Assembly: GCA_013138735.1 (NCBI GenBank)
Contig: WTCE01000150.1
Coordinates: 1-46,760 of the forward strand
Direction: 5' to 3'
DNA from: Crocinitomix sp.
GTDB lineage: Bacteria; Bacteroidota; Bacteroidia; Flavobacteriales_D; Crocinitomicaceae
DNA length: 46,760 bases
Shown in pieces: positions 1 through 8,466 of this stretch (the stretch's first letter is position 1; every line of letters begins with the position of its first letter). Made by a program: the position numbers and the translations under genes. The notes under the pieces were generated by a model. It was given only the letters and a program-made list of their open reading frames with translations. It had not been told where the DNA came from and did no database searches.

Positions 1-66
1 ACCATTAATTCCAGCTTCTTTTAAAATGCTGATTTTTTCTTCTTTGGTAAATTTCCTTCTTTTCAT
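1..66 (-). CDS. IS3-family transposase OrfA, N-terminal fragment cut by window edge
   Basis: The minus strand from 66 leftward reads MKRRKFTKEEKISILKEAG followed by ING. This is the typical start of the small helix-turn-helix protein (OrfA) of IS3-family insertion sequences, which helps the OrfB integrase bind the element ends. Only 22 codons are inside the window. A second in-frame ATG lies at 72, giving MTMKRRK, but the start at 66 fits the family better. The element end should lie between about 73 and 130. I could not delimit the inverted repeat because the partner end is outside the window. Confidence 0.75.
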   Translation of the reverse strand, partial: MKRRKFTKEEKISILKEAGING

Positions 67-111
67 TGTCATAAAGATTACAGTTTTTTTTGTATAATCT
101 TGTCCGACTAT

Positions 112-807
112 TTAGGGGGCGGAAACAATTGTAGCATTTTTAACTTTTGCTTTTCTATTGAACTTAACAATTGTTCTGTAACCGTAGTTGGTTGAATCAA
201 GGTAATTTATAACAGAATCCGAAAAATAGTAGCGAAAGGGAATTTTAATAAATAAGTATAACGTTTTACGGGAAGTTAAAGCTATCGTAAACTTAATCTC
301 AAGTTCTGGTTCCCTCTCAACTTCCTTCCAAAAGCTATATAATTTTTCAACTATTGTATCACCACGAACTGATTTCGAATAAGAAGCATAATATATTTCA
401 CTTATCGTCTTAGGTCCGAAGTCATCAGTATATTCCCAATTAAAGGCTGAATCTAATTCATTCCCATTGAATGAGGACTTGCTATAACAAATAGTATCCG
501 GTTGACATTTACTTCGTCTACATCTGTTATAATCTAGAACAGTTAATTGCGTAAAATTGCCGAGTGAATCTATGGTGTACTTATTAATTTGACCATGAGG
601 TATGTCACTATTATCCAAGAATTCATTGAGATCACCGTCAATATATTCAATTAGCCTTCCTTTTTTATCGAAAATACATTTGGCATTATATGAAAATGCA
701 ATTGATTTGATTCTTTGCGATTTAATTTCTTTTGCATCCTTGTTAAATTGTCCATAGGCATTCAAGTTAAGAAGTGTTAATGCTAATATGAAATTAAGTT
801 TAATCAC
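112..807 (-). CDS. Exported protein of unknown function, next to an IS element
   Basis: A 231-residue protein beginning with a signal peptide (residues 1-19, ending NAYG, then QFNKD). I do not recognise the family. Residues 35-160 contain repeated aromatic and charged stretches (for example DKKGRLIEYIDGD and NKYTIDSLGNFTQLT) reminiscent of beta-strand-rich proteins with YD/RHS-like 'DxxGxxT' turns, but this is weak. It also contains a CRRSKCQPDTIC cysteine cluster near residue 95-106. Its stop codon lies only 40 bp from the transposase gene at the left edge, so its last codons may come from the insertion and the native C-terminus may be lost. It is otherwise isolated: rpe follows on the same strand after a 124-bp gap holding short repeats. 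Confidence 0.6.
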   Translation of the reverse strand: MIKLNFILALTLLNLNAYGQFNKDAKEIKSQRIKSIAFSYNAKCIFDKKGRLIEYIDGDLNEFLDNSDIPHGQINKYTIDSLGNFTQLTVLDYNRCRRSKCQPDTICYSKSSFNGNELDSAFNWEYTDDFGPKTISEIYYASYSKSVRGDTIVEKLYSFWKEVEREPELEIKFTIALTSRKTLYLFIKIPFRYYFSDSVINYLDSTNYGYRTIVKFNRKAKVKNATIVSAP

Positions 808-867
808 ATTTAAATAACTTTCTTTCTATGGTGCGTTACAAAAGATTGATTACTGCATCCTATCCAT

Positions 868-916
868 CTAAGAGCGAGGGGAGTGAGCGGTCCAACTACT
901 AAGAGCGCAGCGGTCT
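868..916. repeat. Imperfect direct repeat in intergenic spacer
   Basis: Two related GC-richer units stand out from the AT-rich background: CTAAGAGCGAGGGGAGTGAG (868-887, continuing CGGTCC to 893) and CTAAGAGCGCAGCGGTCT (899-916). They share CTAAGAGCG at the start and AGCGGTC at the end. They look like a small dispersed intergenic repeat, but only this one pair is visible. Confidence 0.4.
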
Positions 917-931
917 AAGATCTAAAAAAGC

Positions 932-1579
932 TTATAACTTTTTCAAGTCCTCAATAGTAGCTGCAGGATTTTTAGATTTGAAAACGAAACTACCTGCAAC
1001 TAAGGCATCTGCCCCAGCTGCTACTAAACGTGCTCCAGTCTCTGTGTTTACGCCACCATCAATTTCAATTAAAGTAGGTGCACCTTTTTCAGTAATCAAC
1101 GCTTTTAGTTTCCGTGTTTTTTCGATCGCTGCTTCAATAAAACTTTGCCCACCGAATCCAGGATTAACAGACATAATTAAAACCAAATCTAAATCGTTAA
1201 TTACTTCTTCCAAAACATGAACGGGCGTGTGTGGATTCAATGCAACGCCTGCTTTCATTCCTTCAGCTTTGATTGCTTGGATTGTGCGGTGTAAATGTGT
1301 GCAAGCTTCATAATGAACCGTTAAATAATCCGCTCCAGCAGCTTTAAATGCTGAGATGTATTGATCAGGGTTAACAATCATTAAATGCACGTCTAATGGT
1401 TTGGTGGCATGTTTAGCAACCGCTTTAATAGATGGCAAACCAAAAGAAATATTTGGAACGAAACTACCGTCCATTACATCCACGTGGAACCAATCCGCCG
1501 TGCTATTATTAATCATTTCAACTTCGCTTTGTAAATTCGCGAAATCACTTGCTAGTAATGATGGTGATATTATTGGCAT
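932..1579 (-). CDS. rpe: Ribulose-phosphate 3-epimerase
   Basis: This enzyme interconverts ribulose 5-phosphate and xylulose 5-phosphate in the cytosolic pentose phosphate pathway. The 215-residue length is normal for this TIM-barrel family. Signature segments are all present: SPSLLASDF (S7 binds substrate), HVDVMDGSFVPN with H32, D34 and M36, DVHLMI with H65, SVNPGFGGQ near 137-145, and IDGGVN with D174. These are the metal-ligand and acid/base residues of the family. It is the last gene of a minus-strand run serC-serA-rpe. The 126-bp gap from serA contains a palindromic repeat, so co-transcription is possible but not certain. The ATG at 1577-1579 gives the conventional MPIISPSLLASDF start. 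Confidence 0.96.
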   Translation of the reverse strand: MPIISPSLLASDFANLQSEVEMINNSTADWFHVDVMDGSFVPNISFGLPSIKAVAKHATKPLDVHLMIVNPDQYISAFKAAGADYLTVHYEACTHLHRTIQAIKAEGMKAGVALNPHTPVHVLEEVINDLDLVLIMSVNPGFGGQSFIEAAIEKTRKLKALITEKGAPTLIEIDGGVNTETGARLVAAGADALVAGSFVFKSKNPAATIEDLKKL

Positions 1580-1666
1580 TATTTTGTGTTTAAATCGCTC
1601 TCCAACAGAGTCGGATCAAGTTTATATTAATTATTTCCTTTTTTTTCTAAAGACTCGCACGCAGTA

Positions 1667-1700
1667 CACTGAGGCTCTCGAAGTGTCGAAGTGCACTTCG
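1667..1700. repeat. Palindrome-containing intergenic repeat
   Basis: The stretch reads CACTGAGGCTCTCGAAGTG followed by TCGAAGTGCACTTCG. It contains the perfect 14-bp palindrome CGAAGTGCACTTCG at 1687-1700. Sequences of the form CACTGAGnCTnTCGAAGTG are common intergenic repeats in many Bacteroidota genomes (from memory). It lies within a few bases of the serA stop codon and could fold in the transcript between serA and rpe. No T-run follows, so I do not call it a terminator. Confidence 0.45.
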
Positions 1701-1705
1701 CACTC

Positions 1706-2665
1706 TTATTTCAGTAATTCAGCAATTTGTTCCGCTAATTCTAAACCAATTCTAGTTTGTGCTTCTGTTGTTGCAGCACCAATATGTGGCGTAGCTGCAA
1801 TGTTTTCATTCACCAATAAGTCTTTTCTTGGGTTAGGCTCGTTTTCAAAAACGTCTAAACCAGCTGCTCTAATTTTACCAGATTCCAACCCTCTTAATAG
1901 TGCATCTTCATCAATAACACCACCTCTTGCAGCATTAACAACGATTGCACCGTCCTTCATTTTCGAAATTAAGTCATCACCAATTACAGCTGCACCGTTA
2001 TTTTGCTTTGGCACATGCAATGAAATATAGTCTAATTCGCCAATAATGTCTACCAAGTTATTTGTTGGTGTGATGCTTACATTTAAATCACCAATACCAT
2101 TAATTGAAAGCGGAATTTGAACAGGATTAACCTGCATGTCAATTGCACGAACTTCCATACCAACACCTAAAGCATAAGATGCTAAGGCTTGACCAATTCG
2201 ACCAAAACCTACAATACCTATTGTTTTGCCACGTAATTCTTGACCTTTTCCGTATTTCTTTTTTAAGACTTTAAAATTAGTATCTCCAGATGCAGGCATT
2301 TGTTGATACGAATCATGTAATGAGCGAGAAAGCGCAAATAAGTTACCCATAACCATTTCAGCTACGGATTGTGAAGATGCACCCGGCGTATTGATCACGT
2401 GTAATCCTTTCGTACGCGCGTAATCCACATCAATATTATCCATTCCTACACCACCACGCCCAATCAATTTTAAACCTGGGCAAGCATCCACTACTTCCGC
2501 TCTAACGGTTGTTGCACTTCTTACCAATACACCAACATAATTCTCAGTGTTAATGGCGTCAATTAATTTGTCTTGGGGAACATTTACTGTGCTTACCTCA
2601 AATCCGCTTTTTTCTAAAGCTGCAACTCCTTCAGGAGAGATGCCGTCGTTTGCTAAAATCTTCAT
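1706..2665 (-). CDS. serA: D-3-phosphoglycerate dehydrogenase, short form without ACT domain
   Basis: This enzyme oxidises 3-phosphoglycerate to 3-phosphohydroxypyruvate with NAD+, the first step of serine biosynthesis. The 319-residue protein has the D-2-hydroxyacid dehydrogenase layout: a split catalytic domain (about 1-100 and 285-319) around a Rossmann domain with GFGRIG (153-158). Catalytic residues are R247 in NAARGG, a Glu near 276 in ENEPNP, and H294 in TPHIGA. It lacks the C-terminal ACT domain of the E. coli enzyme, so serine feedback through ACT is not expected. It sits 41 bp downstream of serC. An SD-like GGAGG lies about 20 bp before its ATG, which is unusual for this group. A related 2-hydroxyacid dehydrogenase cannot be excluded, but the serC neighbour supports the call. 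Confidence 0.92.
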   Translation of the reverse strand: MKILANDGISPEGVAALEKSGFEVSTVNVPQDKLIDAINTENYVGVLVRSATTVRAEVVDACPGLKLIGRGGVGMDNIDVDYARTKGLHVINTPGASSQSVAEMVMGNLFALSRSLHDSYQQMPASGDTNFKVLKKKYGKGQELRGKTIGIVGFGRIGQALASYALGVGMEVRAIDMQVNPVQIPLSINGIGDLNVSITPTNNLVDIIGELDYISLHVPKQNNGAAVIGDDLISKMKDGAIVVNAARGGVIDEDALLRGLESGKIRAAGLDVFENEPNPRKDLLVNENIAATPHIGAATTEAQTRIGLELAEQIAELLK

Positions 2666-2706
2666 GTTTTCTTTTTTATTCCTCCAACGTGTGAAGGAAG
2701 TTCATA

Positions 2707-3777
2707 TTATGCGTTTTGTTTTGCAAAATCACCCATTACTTGGGTTAATACTTTTACTGAATCAATTTCTAATGCATTGTACATTGAAGCTCTGAATCCA
2801 CCGACACTTCTATGTCCTTTTAAACCAACAATGCCCGCTTCATTCCATACTTTATTAAAAGCATCCGTTAGCGATTCGTCTTTTAAGATGAATGTAACAT
2901 TCATATTTGAACGATCTTCAAGTGCTGCTGTTCCTTCGAATAAAGGATTCGAATCAATTTCATTGTATAATAAATCTGCTTTCGCTTGATTTCTTTTTTC
3001 CATTTCTGCAACACCGCCATTTTTCTTTAAATGACGCAAGTTCAGCATAGATACATATATCGCAAATACCGGAGGTGTATTGAACATTGAATCTTTTTCA
3101 TGATGTGTATTCAAATCCAAATAAGTTGGAATACCTGCATGTGTTGATTGACCTAAAATGGATTCTTTCACAATGTATACTGCTGTGCCTGCAGGGCCTA
3201 AATTCTTTTGTGCTCCTGCATAAATAATATCAAAATCTGCAACATTGATTGTTCTTGAAAAAATATCCGAAGACATGTCACAAACAAGTGGAGAATTGGT
3301 TTTTGGGAACGACTTCATTTGCGTTCCGAAAATTGTATTATTCGAAGTTAAATGTAAAAAATCATAGCCGTCAGCCGCATATCCTTTAGGAATGTAGTTA
3401 AAATTATGATCTTTTGAACTGGCAACTTCAACAGCTTCTATTCCAGCATTTTTGCCTTCTTTCAACGCTTTGTTTGACCAAGCACCAGTATTAACATATC
3501 CCGCTTTTTTATGAGCTCCAGACATATTCATAGCTGTTATTAAAAAACCAAGACTAGCGCCACCTTGTAAAAATATTACGGTGTATCCATCAGGAACATT
3601 CAGCATTTCTTTTACTAAAGCCTGAGCTTCGGCCATAACCGCCACAAAATCTGGGCTACGGTGAGAAATTTCTAAAATGGATAATCCGTTAAAATTTAGG
3701 ACAGCTTTTGAAGCTTCTTCAAAAACTTCTTGTGGTAAGATGCATGGGCCTGCACCGAAATTAAGTTTTTTTGACAT
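2707..3777 (-). CDS. serC: Phosphoserine aminotransferase
   Basis: A PLP-dependent class V aminotransferase that converts 3-phosphohydroxypyruvate plus glutamate to phosphoserine, the second step of serine synthesis, and the analogous step in pyridoxal phosphate synthesis. The 356 residues match the family length. Visible features are the N-terminal NFGAGPCILP, EISHRSPDF with H39/R40 for substrate phosphate, QGGASLGF near 71-78, and AGAQKNLGPAG with the PLP-binding K191. The C-terminal GLKGHRSVGGFRAS segment also binds substrate in the family. It is first in the serC-serA-rpe run and is divergent from lgt across a 140-bp spacer. No phosphoserine phosphatase gene is in the window. Confidence 0.96.
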   Translation of the reverse strand: MSKKLNFGAGPCILPQEVFEEASKAVLNFNGLSILEISHRSPDFVAVMAEAQALVKEMLNVPDGYTVIFLQGGASLGFLITAMNMSGAHKKAGYVNTGAWSNKALKEGKNAGIEAVEVASSKDHNFNYIPKGYAADGYDFLHLTSNNTIFGTQMKSFPKTNSPLVCDMSSDIFSRTINVADFDIIYAGAQKNLGPAGTAVYIVKESILGQSTHAGIPTYLDLNTHHEKDSMFNTPPVFAIYVSMLNLRHLKKNGGVAEMEKRNQAKADLLYNEIDSNPLFEGTAALEDRSNMNVTFILKDESLTDAFNKVWNEAGIVGLKGHRSVGGFRASMYNALEIDSVKVLTQVMGDFAKQNA

Positions 3778-3917
3778 GTTTTTCTTTTTTCAGAATTGAT
3801 TACAAATGTCAGTCTTTTTAAGCGAAAAAAGGGCATAATTTTGAATAAATCATTAACGGTTTTTCAACAATTTATTATCGTCTAGAGATTATCCTTAATT
3901 TAGCAAAAAAAATTAGT

Positions 3918-4838
3918 GTGAATATATTAGAAATTGTCTGGAATTTTGAACCTCGTATTGTCCCATCTTGGAGCATGCCGGTGTGGTATGGTATTATGTG
4001 GGCGCTTGGATTTTTGGTGGGATACCGGATTATGGACCGCATGCTAAAGTTTGAAAAAGCGCCACAAGAATGGATGGACAAAGTTCTGATTTATTGCTTG
4101 TTGGGTGGTATATTAGGTGCACGTTTTGGACATGTGTTTTTCTATGATTGGGCTGACTATAAGGACAATCCAATTGATATTTTAAAAATTTGGGAAGGCG
4201 GACTCGCCAGTCACGGTGGTGCAATTGGAATTATTATTGCTGCTTATTTACTTTCCCGTTTTGTAACTAAGAAGTCTATTCTATATATTCTGGATCGTTT
4301 AGTAGTGCCAACTGCTTTAGCTGCCTTTTTTATTAGAATGGGTAATTTATTCAATCATGAAATTGTAGGAAAACCAACTGGAACAGATTTTGGATTTAAA
4401 TTTTTACGACACGATATTCATAGTTCAACAGCTGCAAGTTTAACAAAAACAGACTATTTGCATGACGCTTATGGGAAGATTGCAAATGATCCAAGTTTCG
4501 CTTATGTTTTGGAACAGGTGCCAAATAGATACCCTGCACAATTGTATGAAGCATTGTGTTATATCGTGATTTTTGGTGTGTTAATGTGGTTGTATTGGAG
4601 AACCAATGCTTCTTTATTAAAAGGATTTTTACTGGGCGCGTTTTTTGCCTTGCTCTTTAGTGCACGTTTTTTCATTGAATACTTGAAAGAAAGTCAAGGA
4701 GGATCGGATGATGCAGATTTAATAATGAATTATGGCATAAATATGGGGCAAATGCTAAGCTTGCCACTTGTTTTACTCGGTTTATTCTTGGTTCTCCGTA
4801 AATTGAATAAGTTCAAGACGGGTAAAATAGAAGTTTAG
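3918..4838 (+). CDS. lgt: Prolipoprotein diacylglyceryl transferase
   Basis: This inner-membrane enzyme transfers diacylglycerol from phosphatidylglycerol to the lipobox cysteine of prolipoproteins. The 306-residue protein has about seven hydrophobic segments and the family residues: R69 in LGARFGH, H99 in GLASHGGAIG, the signature R140-MGNLFNHEIVG, and R250 in SARFFIEYLKE. It starts at a GTG at 3918 directly in front of NILEIVW; an overlapping GTG at 3916 runs straight into a stop. An insertion of about 40 residues (156-200) follows the signature, as is usual in Bacteroidota Lgt (from memory). It is the only plus-strand gene in this part of the window, divergent from serC. Its substrates here include the lipoproteins at 14.1, 17.0 and 18.1 kb. 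Confidence 0.95.
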   Translation: MNILEIVWNFEPRIVPSWSMPVWYGIMWALGFLVGYRIMDRMLKFEKAPQEWMDKVLIYCLLGGILGARFGHVFFYDWADYKDNPIDILKIWEGGLASHGGAIGIIIAAYLLSRFVTKKSILYILDRLVVPTALAAFFIRMGNLFNHEIVGKPTGTDFGFKFLRHDIHSSTAASLTKTDYLHDAYGKIANDPSFAYVLEQVPNRYPAQLYEALCYIVIFGVLMWLYWRTNASLLKGFLLGAFFALLFSARFFIEYLKESQGGSDDADLIMNYGINMGQMLSLPLVLLGLFLVLRKLNKFKTGKIEV

Positions 4839-4848
4839 TGAAGCATTG

Positions 4849-5196
4849 CTAAGATTCCGGGTCCCAAATTTCATCTTCTGAATTAATAACATCATCTAAA
4901 AAGGCATCTGTAACATGATCGTCTTTTGGTTTTTGGTTGACTTTGCTCATTACCAAAAATATGATAGAGATTATCCAAGCACCAATCATCATGAAAGAAA
5001 AAGGATTTTGATAGGCCGTTAGACCGTAAAAATGATACTGTGCAGTGAAAATAATACCAACTGTAGCAAATGCCGTAAACCCTACACCAAACCAAAAAAA
5101 GGTATCGTTTTTTCTATTGTATGCTAAAATGCTGAAAAGTATTCCCGCCGTTACAATAATAAGAGCGAAAGGGGATAAAAAGAGTACACTAATCAT
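4849..5196 (-). CDS. Small three-pass membrane protein, unknown
   Basis: A 115-residue protein with three hydrophobic segments (about 4-24, 33-51 and 64-84) and an acidic, charged C-terminal tail (88-115, containing KPKDDHVTDAFLDDVINSEDEIW). I do not recognise a named family. The tail is probably cytoplasmic, but topology is not proven. It converges with lgt, whose stop is only 10 bp away. A TACTTTTG -7 element lies four bases before the ATG (5201-5208), suggesting its own promoter and a very short or absent 5' leader, so it need not belong to the upstream operon. Confidence 0.65.
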   Translation of the reverse strand: MISVLFLSPFALIIVTAGILFSILAYNRKNDTFFWFGVGFTAFATVGIIFTAQYHFYGLTAYQNPFSFMMIGAWIISIIFLVMSKVNQKPKDDHVTDAFLDDVINSEDEIWDPES

Positions 5197-5200
5197 GAAT

Positions 5201-5208
5201 CAAAAGTA
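5201..5208 (-). promoter_or_regulatory. -7 promoter element TACTTTTG, four bases before an ATG
   Basis: Reading the minus strand gives TACTTTTG-ATTC-ATG, a match to the Bacteroidota -7 consensus TAnnTTTG. Transcription would begin at or next to the start codon at 5196. I see no TTG at the expected -33 distance, which lowers confidence. Confidence 0.4.
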
Positions 5209-5249
5209 ACCTTTTCTATTGACTATGAAAATGAAACCGACAAGGACGA

Positions 5250-6875
5250 CTAATTTAAAGAAGCGTAATAAATGCTATAACGGCTAGGGTAGTACAAGTA
5301 AACAATTGTTTGACCATTGTTCAACGTATGCCAGCCCAAATCCCATTTAACAGAAGGATTAAAGACGTAGTCAATTTTTTCTAAACCATATTCTAATTTT
5401 TCACCAAAACTGTTCAGTTTGGCGTCCAAATTATCTGATTTTTGCTGCATGTTATCTAGTTTAGTCAATATCTTACTGTCCGCCGTGCGTTCATCTGCAA
5501 TTGTTACTTCTTCAACAATAACAGGTTCTAAAATAATTGAAGCACCGTTGGTGATTTCTCCCGTTGTAACATCCATTTCAGACAAAGTTCCTTGTTTATT
5601 TCGGTAGTTAATAAAGGTGATTTTATTGTCTTTTACACTTTGAAAAGGAAATGCTTTATAACGCTTGATTTGCTTTTCGAGCGCTAAACCTCTTAAATTA
5701 CGCACACCACCTTGCACCTCAATATTCATTGGTTCTTTCTCTAAAATATTTACAGTTGTCAGTTCACCACTTGCATTGGTTTCAAAAATAACAAAATCAA
5801 ATACAGATATCACATTGCGTTTATCACCTGATTCACCCAATAAAAGTTCTCCAGCAGTAACGCCTGAATTGCTTGAATAACTCTCTCCAATTAATTGAAA
5901 ACCGCCATCCGTTGGAAGGATTTTTTCAATTAATACTGTTTTTTTACCATTAAAGATGAAGTCTCCACGACCTGTGTTTTTTAATTCCGTTTTTAATTGA
6001 TCCCAGCTGTACTCACTTGTGTTTTTAACTGTTCCGTCAATATTTAAAATCCGAACGAAAATACCTTCTGTTTTTTCACTGTCAAAAATGGTGTTTTTCA
6101 TATTATAACCCGCCAAAATAATTTGATTGTTATGGGAGATTATTTCAGATGGAAAGAAAGAGCCGTTATCCGTTAACAAGTGTTTTCCTTTTAGGGTTAA
6201 TGCATTATCAAAAATGAATAACTCAAGGTCATATTTTTTCTCTTTCCATATTCTTGTTTCATAACTAATTACAATTCCTTTTTCTATAGGGCTTGCTGCA
6301 ATAAAACTACCAATCCCTTCCATGCGATACTTTCCAGTTTGAACTAATTCAGCATTATAACTTAAGACTTCACTTCCACGCTCAATAACAATAGTTTTGC
6401 CTTTATCATCTACTCCTAATACAGTATAATTACTCATAATAAACAATTGACCATCATCATTGGTTTCAATTCCAACTGCATTGCCACGGAAATCTAAGGC
6501 CTCTTTACGCGTAAATTCACCATATGCTAATTGTCTCTCTTGATTTAGACGAACGATCTGCACATTTTGTAATTGCTGATGTTCAAATACAAAAAAGGTA
6601 TTACCGTTTGAACTAGAAGCTCCAACAAACCTGCTTCCGCGTGTTGCTACAACTTCTAATTGACTTTGTGTATCGTCGAAATAAGAAACGAGATAAACAT
6701 CTTTATTATCAATTGTTCGATAATCAATTAATGAAAGACTTATGGCAGCATCACCCGTATTGTAAATGCCTACAACTTGACTCGCATTTAAGTATTCAAA
6801 TTCAGTTGGTTCTTGCGCCGTGCAAAGATTTACTGCCAATAACTGAATCGTTAGATATATAAGTATTTTTTTCAT
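5250..6875 (-). CDS. Large exported protein of unknown function (pair member 2)
   Basis: A 541-residue protein with a signal peptide (about 1-20, ending CTAQ). The body (25-440) is rich in short beta-strand-like repeats with Gly/Asn/Asp turns, in the style of a beta-propeller, for example DDKGKTIVIERGSEVLSYN and FDNALTLKGKHLLTDNG. Residues 465-500 (TKLDNMQQKSDNLDAKLNSF) form a probable coiled coil. There is no lipobox and no T9SS C-terminal domain, so it is most likely periplasmic. It starts 6 bp after the end of the preceding 510-residue protein and has a similar overall plan, so the two are probably co-transcribed and may act together. I cannot assign a function. Confidence 0.7.
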   Translation of the reverse strand: MKKILIYLTIQLLAVNLCTAQEPTEFEYLNASQVVGIYNTGDAAISLSLIDYRTIDNKDVYLVSYFDDTQSQLEVVATRGSRFVGASSSNGNTFFVFEHQQLQNVQIVRLNQERQLAYGEFTRKEALDFRGNAVGIETNDDGQLFIMSNYTVLGVDDKGKTIVIERGSEVLSYNAELVQTGKYRMEGIGSFIAASPIEKGIVISYETRIWKEKKYDLELFIFDNALTLKGKHLLTDNGSFFPSEIISHNNQIILAGYNMKNTIFDSEKTEGIFVRILNIDGTVKNTSEYSWDQLKTELKNTGRGDFIFNGKKTVLIEKILPTDGGFQLIGESYSSNSGVTAGELLLGESGDKRNVISVFDFVIFETNASGELTTVNILEKEPMNIEVQGGVRNLRGLALEKQIKRYKAFPFQSVKDNKITFINYRNKQGTLSEMDVTTGEITNGASIILEPVIVEEVTIADERTADSKILTKLDNMQQKSDNLDAKLNSFGEKLEYGLEKIDYVFNPSVKWDLGWHTLNNGQTIVYLYYPSRYSIYYASLN

Positions 6876-6881
6876 GATGAG

Positions 6882-8381
6882 TTATTTTATAACAGCAAAT
6901 TGAAGGTTAGCAGTTGGACTATGAAATCGGTATAATACAAGATGATCATTTGATTGAATGAATCCGCTCAATCCCATACCCGGAATTGGGCCAATACTAC
7001 TTGAACGTGCGAAACTTTGTACTGATCTACGTGGATTAAAGACATCATTTAATGGCCGTCCAAAATAAGTTCGTGTACTTACATTCTCCCAATTAACGTC
7101 AAACGGAATGGTGTTGAAATATTCATGATTTTGGCTAAATCCGCGGATCAAAATTTGATCTCCAGTTATACCTTGGTATCCAAACATGTTCTTTTCTTCT
7201 AATAAATCACAAAAGTCTGTGGCATCATAATATTTAATTCCTTTAACAGAAATGGCGCGTGCAGGTTTCCAAATTCGCTCGATATTTTCGGCTAGATTGT
7301 CCATGTCTAAAAGATATAAATCAAGCATGGTTAGTATTTTGGTAACGACAATGGTTGGTTGTGCTTGTGGCGAACTAGCTTTAACTGTTTCTGAACGTTC
7401 CGTTAAATAATAACTTTCAGCAATTAAAGTACTTCTGCCATTTACAGTTTGAATATCTACTACACGCAGTGACGGCGTAGGTTCACTTGTCATTCGGCCT
7501 CCACTAGTTCTATTTCCCCAAAGATCTTTCACGGTATCAAATTCTATGTTTTGATTACCAATTTCTTCTGCTGACTTGTTGAAATGTTTAATATTTAAAC
7601 CTATTGGTGTGGTCATGAACGGCGCCTCATTATACGTTCCGTAATCAGCAAAAACTAATAATTCATCTGCTGATTTAAAATGCATTTTATAAGGTGCATA
7701 ATGCTCAATCTCTTCTTTATTCAATTGTTGATCGCCAGTTTCATTTCCATTGGCATCAATAAATAAAATGTGATCATCAACACTTTTAATATTGTAGATA
7801 ATAGCTACATCACCGTTAGCGTTTACTGCAGAGTTGGTGTAGAAGTATTTACTTTTTTCAGGTATTTTCGAATAATTCCATTGGGATTCTAAGCTCAAGT
7901 TGAAACATTCAACCGAAACACCTTGCTTTTTGTTTTTCACACCCGCAACTAAATAAAACTTATCAGAACCAGCAGGTTGTAAATCAGTACCAAATACTTT
8001 AAGGTACTCAATTGTTTTTCTAGAAACTTCCTGTCCTTTATTATCAACAACGAGTAGTAAAATATCTTTGCTATAACTAAAACTGAAATAGAAAACTGTG
8101 TTTTCCCCAACACTAATACAATCCTCTAATTCAGGAAATTGCTTAAAAGGGATTTCTATTTTAGAAAGTTGTTTTCCTGTAATATCGAAAGTAGTTAAGG
8201 TTTTACTTAAAACCTTAGGGCTCTCCTGATGTATCGTGTAGGCAAGCGCATTACTATTTCCAATTTTCTCAATGAAATTATAGCGATAGGATTCATTTAC
8301 CTCAATTTGTCCAAAAACAAATGTCGATAGAAAAATCAAACTGCAAAACAGGAAAATTTTAGGGTGAATTAACTTTTTCAT
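6882..8381 (-). CDS. Large exported protein of unknown function (pair member 1)
   Basis: I place the start at the ATG at 8379-8381 (MKKLIHPKIFLFCSLIFLS). The reading frame could extend 11 codons further, but a -7 promoter element lies in that extension and the shorter form begins with a proper signal peptide ending FVFGQ. The mature protein of about 480 residues is beta-rich and propeller-like, with recurring 'VDNKGQEVS' and 'IDANGNETGDQ' turns that resemble its downstream neighbour. No lipobox and no T9SS sorting domain are visible. It lies 85 bp downstream of the PorP/SprF-like gene with a promoter in between, and 6 bp upstream of its probable partner. Function is unknown. Confidence 0.7.
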   Translation of the reverse strand: MKKLIHPKIFLFCSLIFLSTFVFGQIEVNESYRYNFIEKIGNSNALAYTIHQESPKVLSKTLTTFDITGKQLSKIEIPFKQFPELEDCISVGENTVFYFSFSYSKDILLLVVDNKGQEVSRKTIEYLKVFGTDLQPAGSDKFYLVAGVKNKKQGVSVECFNLSLESQWNYSKIPEKSKYFYTNSAVNANGDVAIIYNIKSVDDHILFIDANGNETGDQQLNKEEIEHYAPYKMHFKSADELLVFADYGTYNEAPFMTTPIGLNIKHFNKSAEEIGNQNIEFDTVKDLWGNRTSGGRMTSEPTPSLRVVDIQTVNGRSTLIAESYYLTERSETVKASSPQAQPTIVVTKILTMLDLYLLDMDNLAENIERIWKPARAISVKGIKYYDATDFCDLLEEKNMFGYQGITGDQILIRGFSQNHEYFNTIPFDVNWENVSTRTYFGRPLNDVFNPRRSVQSFARSSSIGPIPGMGLSGFIQSNDHLVLYRFHSPTANLQFAVIK

Positions 8382-8385
8382 GTCG

Positions 8386-8414
8386 CAAAGGTAACGGTTT
8401 ATCTCTCCTTGCAA
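8386..8414 (-). promoter_or_regulatory. Bacteroidota-type promoter of the exported-protein pair
   Basis: On the minus strand TTG (8412-8414), 18 bp, then TACCTTTG (8386-8393), then CGAC and the ATG at 8381. Both boxes match the -33/-7 consensus. The start codon falls where the transcript should begin, so the mRNA may be leaderless. This also settles the start codon, since the longer reading frame would begin upstream of the -7 box. Confidence 0.55.
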
Positions 8415-8466
8415 ATTTTAATCTGTTAATACTTTGTTATTAGTGCATTAGGATAGAAGTTCAGGT

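Noticed and set aside
2666-2706. Terminator between serC and serA
   Set aside because: The 41-bp gap has no stem of useful length; the GGAGG in it is better explained as a ribosome-binding site for serA.
3875-4224. Minus-strand reading frames inside lgt
   Set aside because: They run antisense to a clear conserved gene, have no family resemblance and no start signals.
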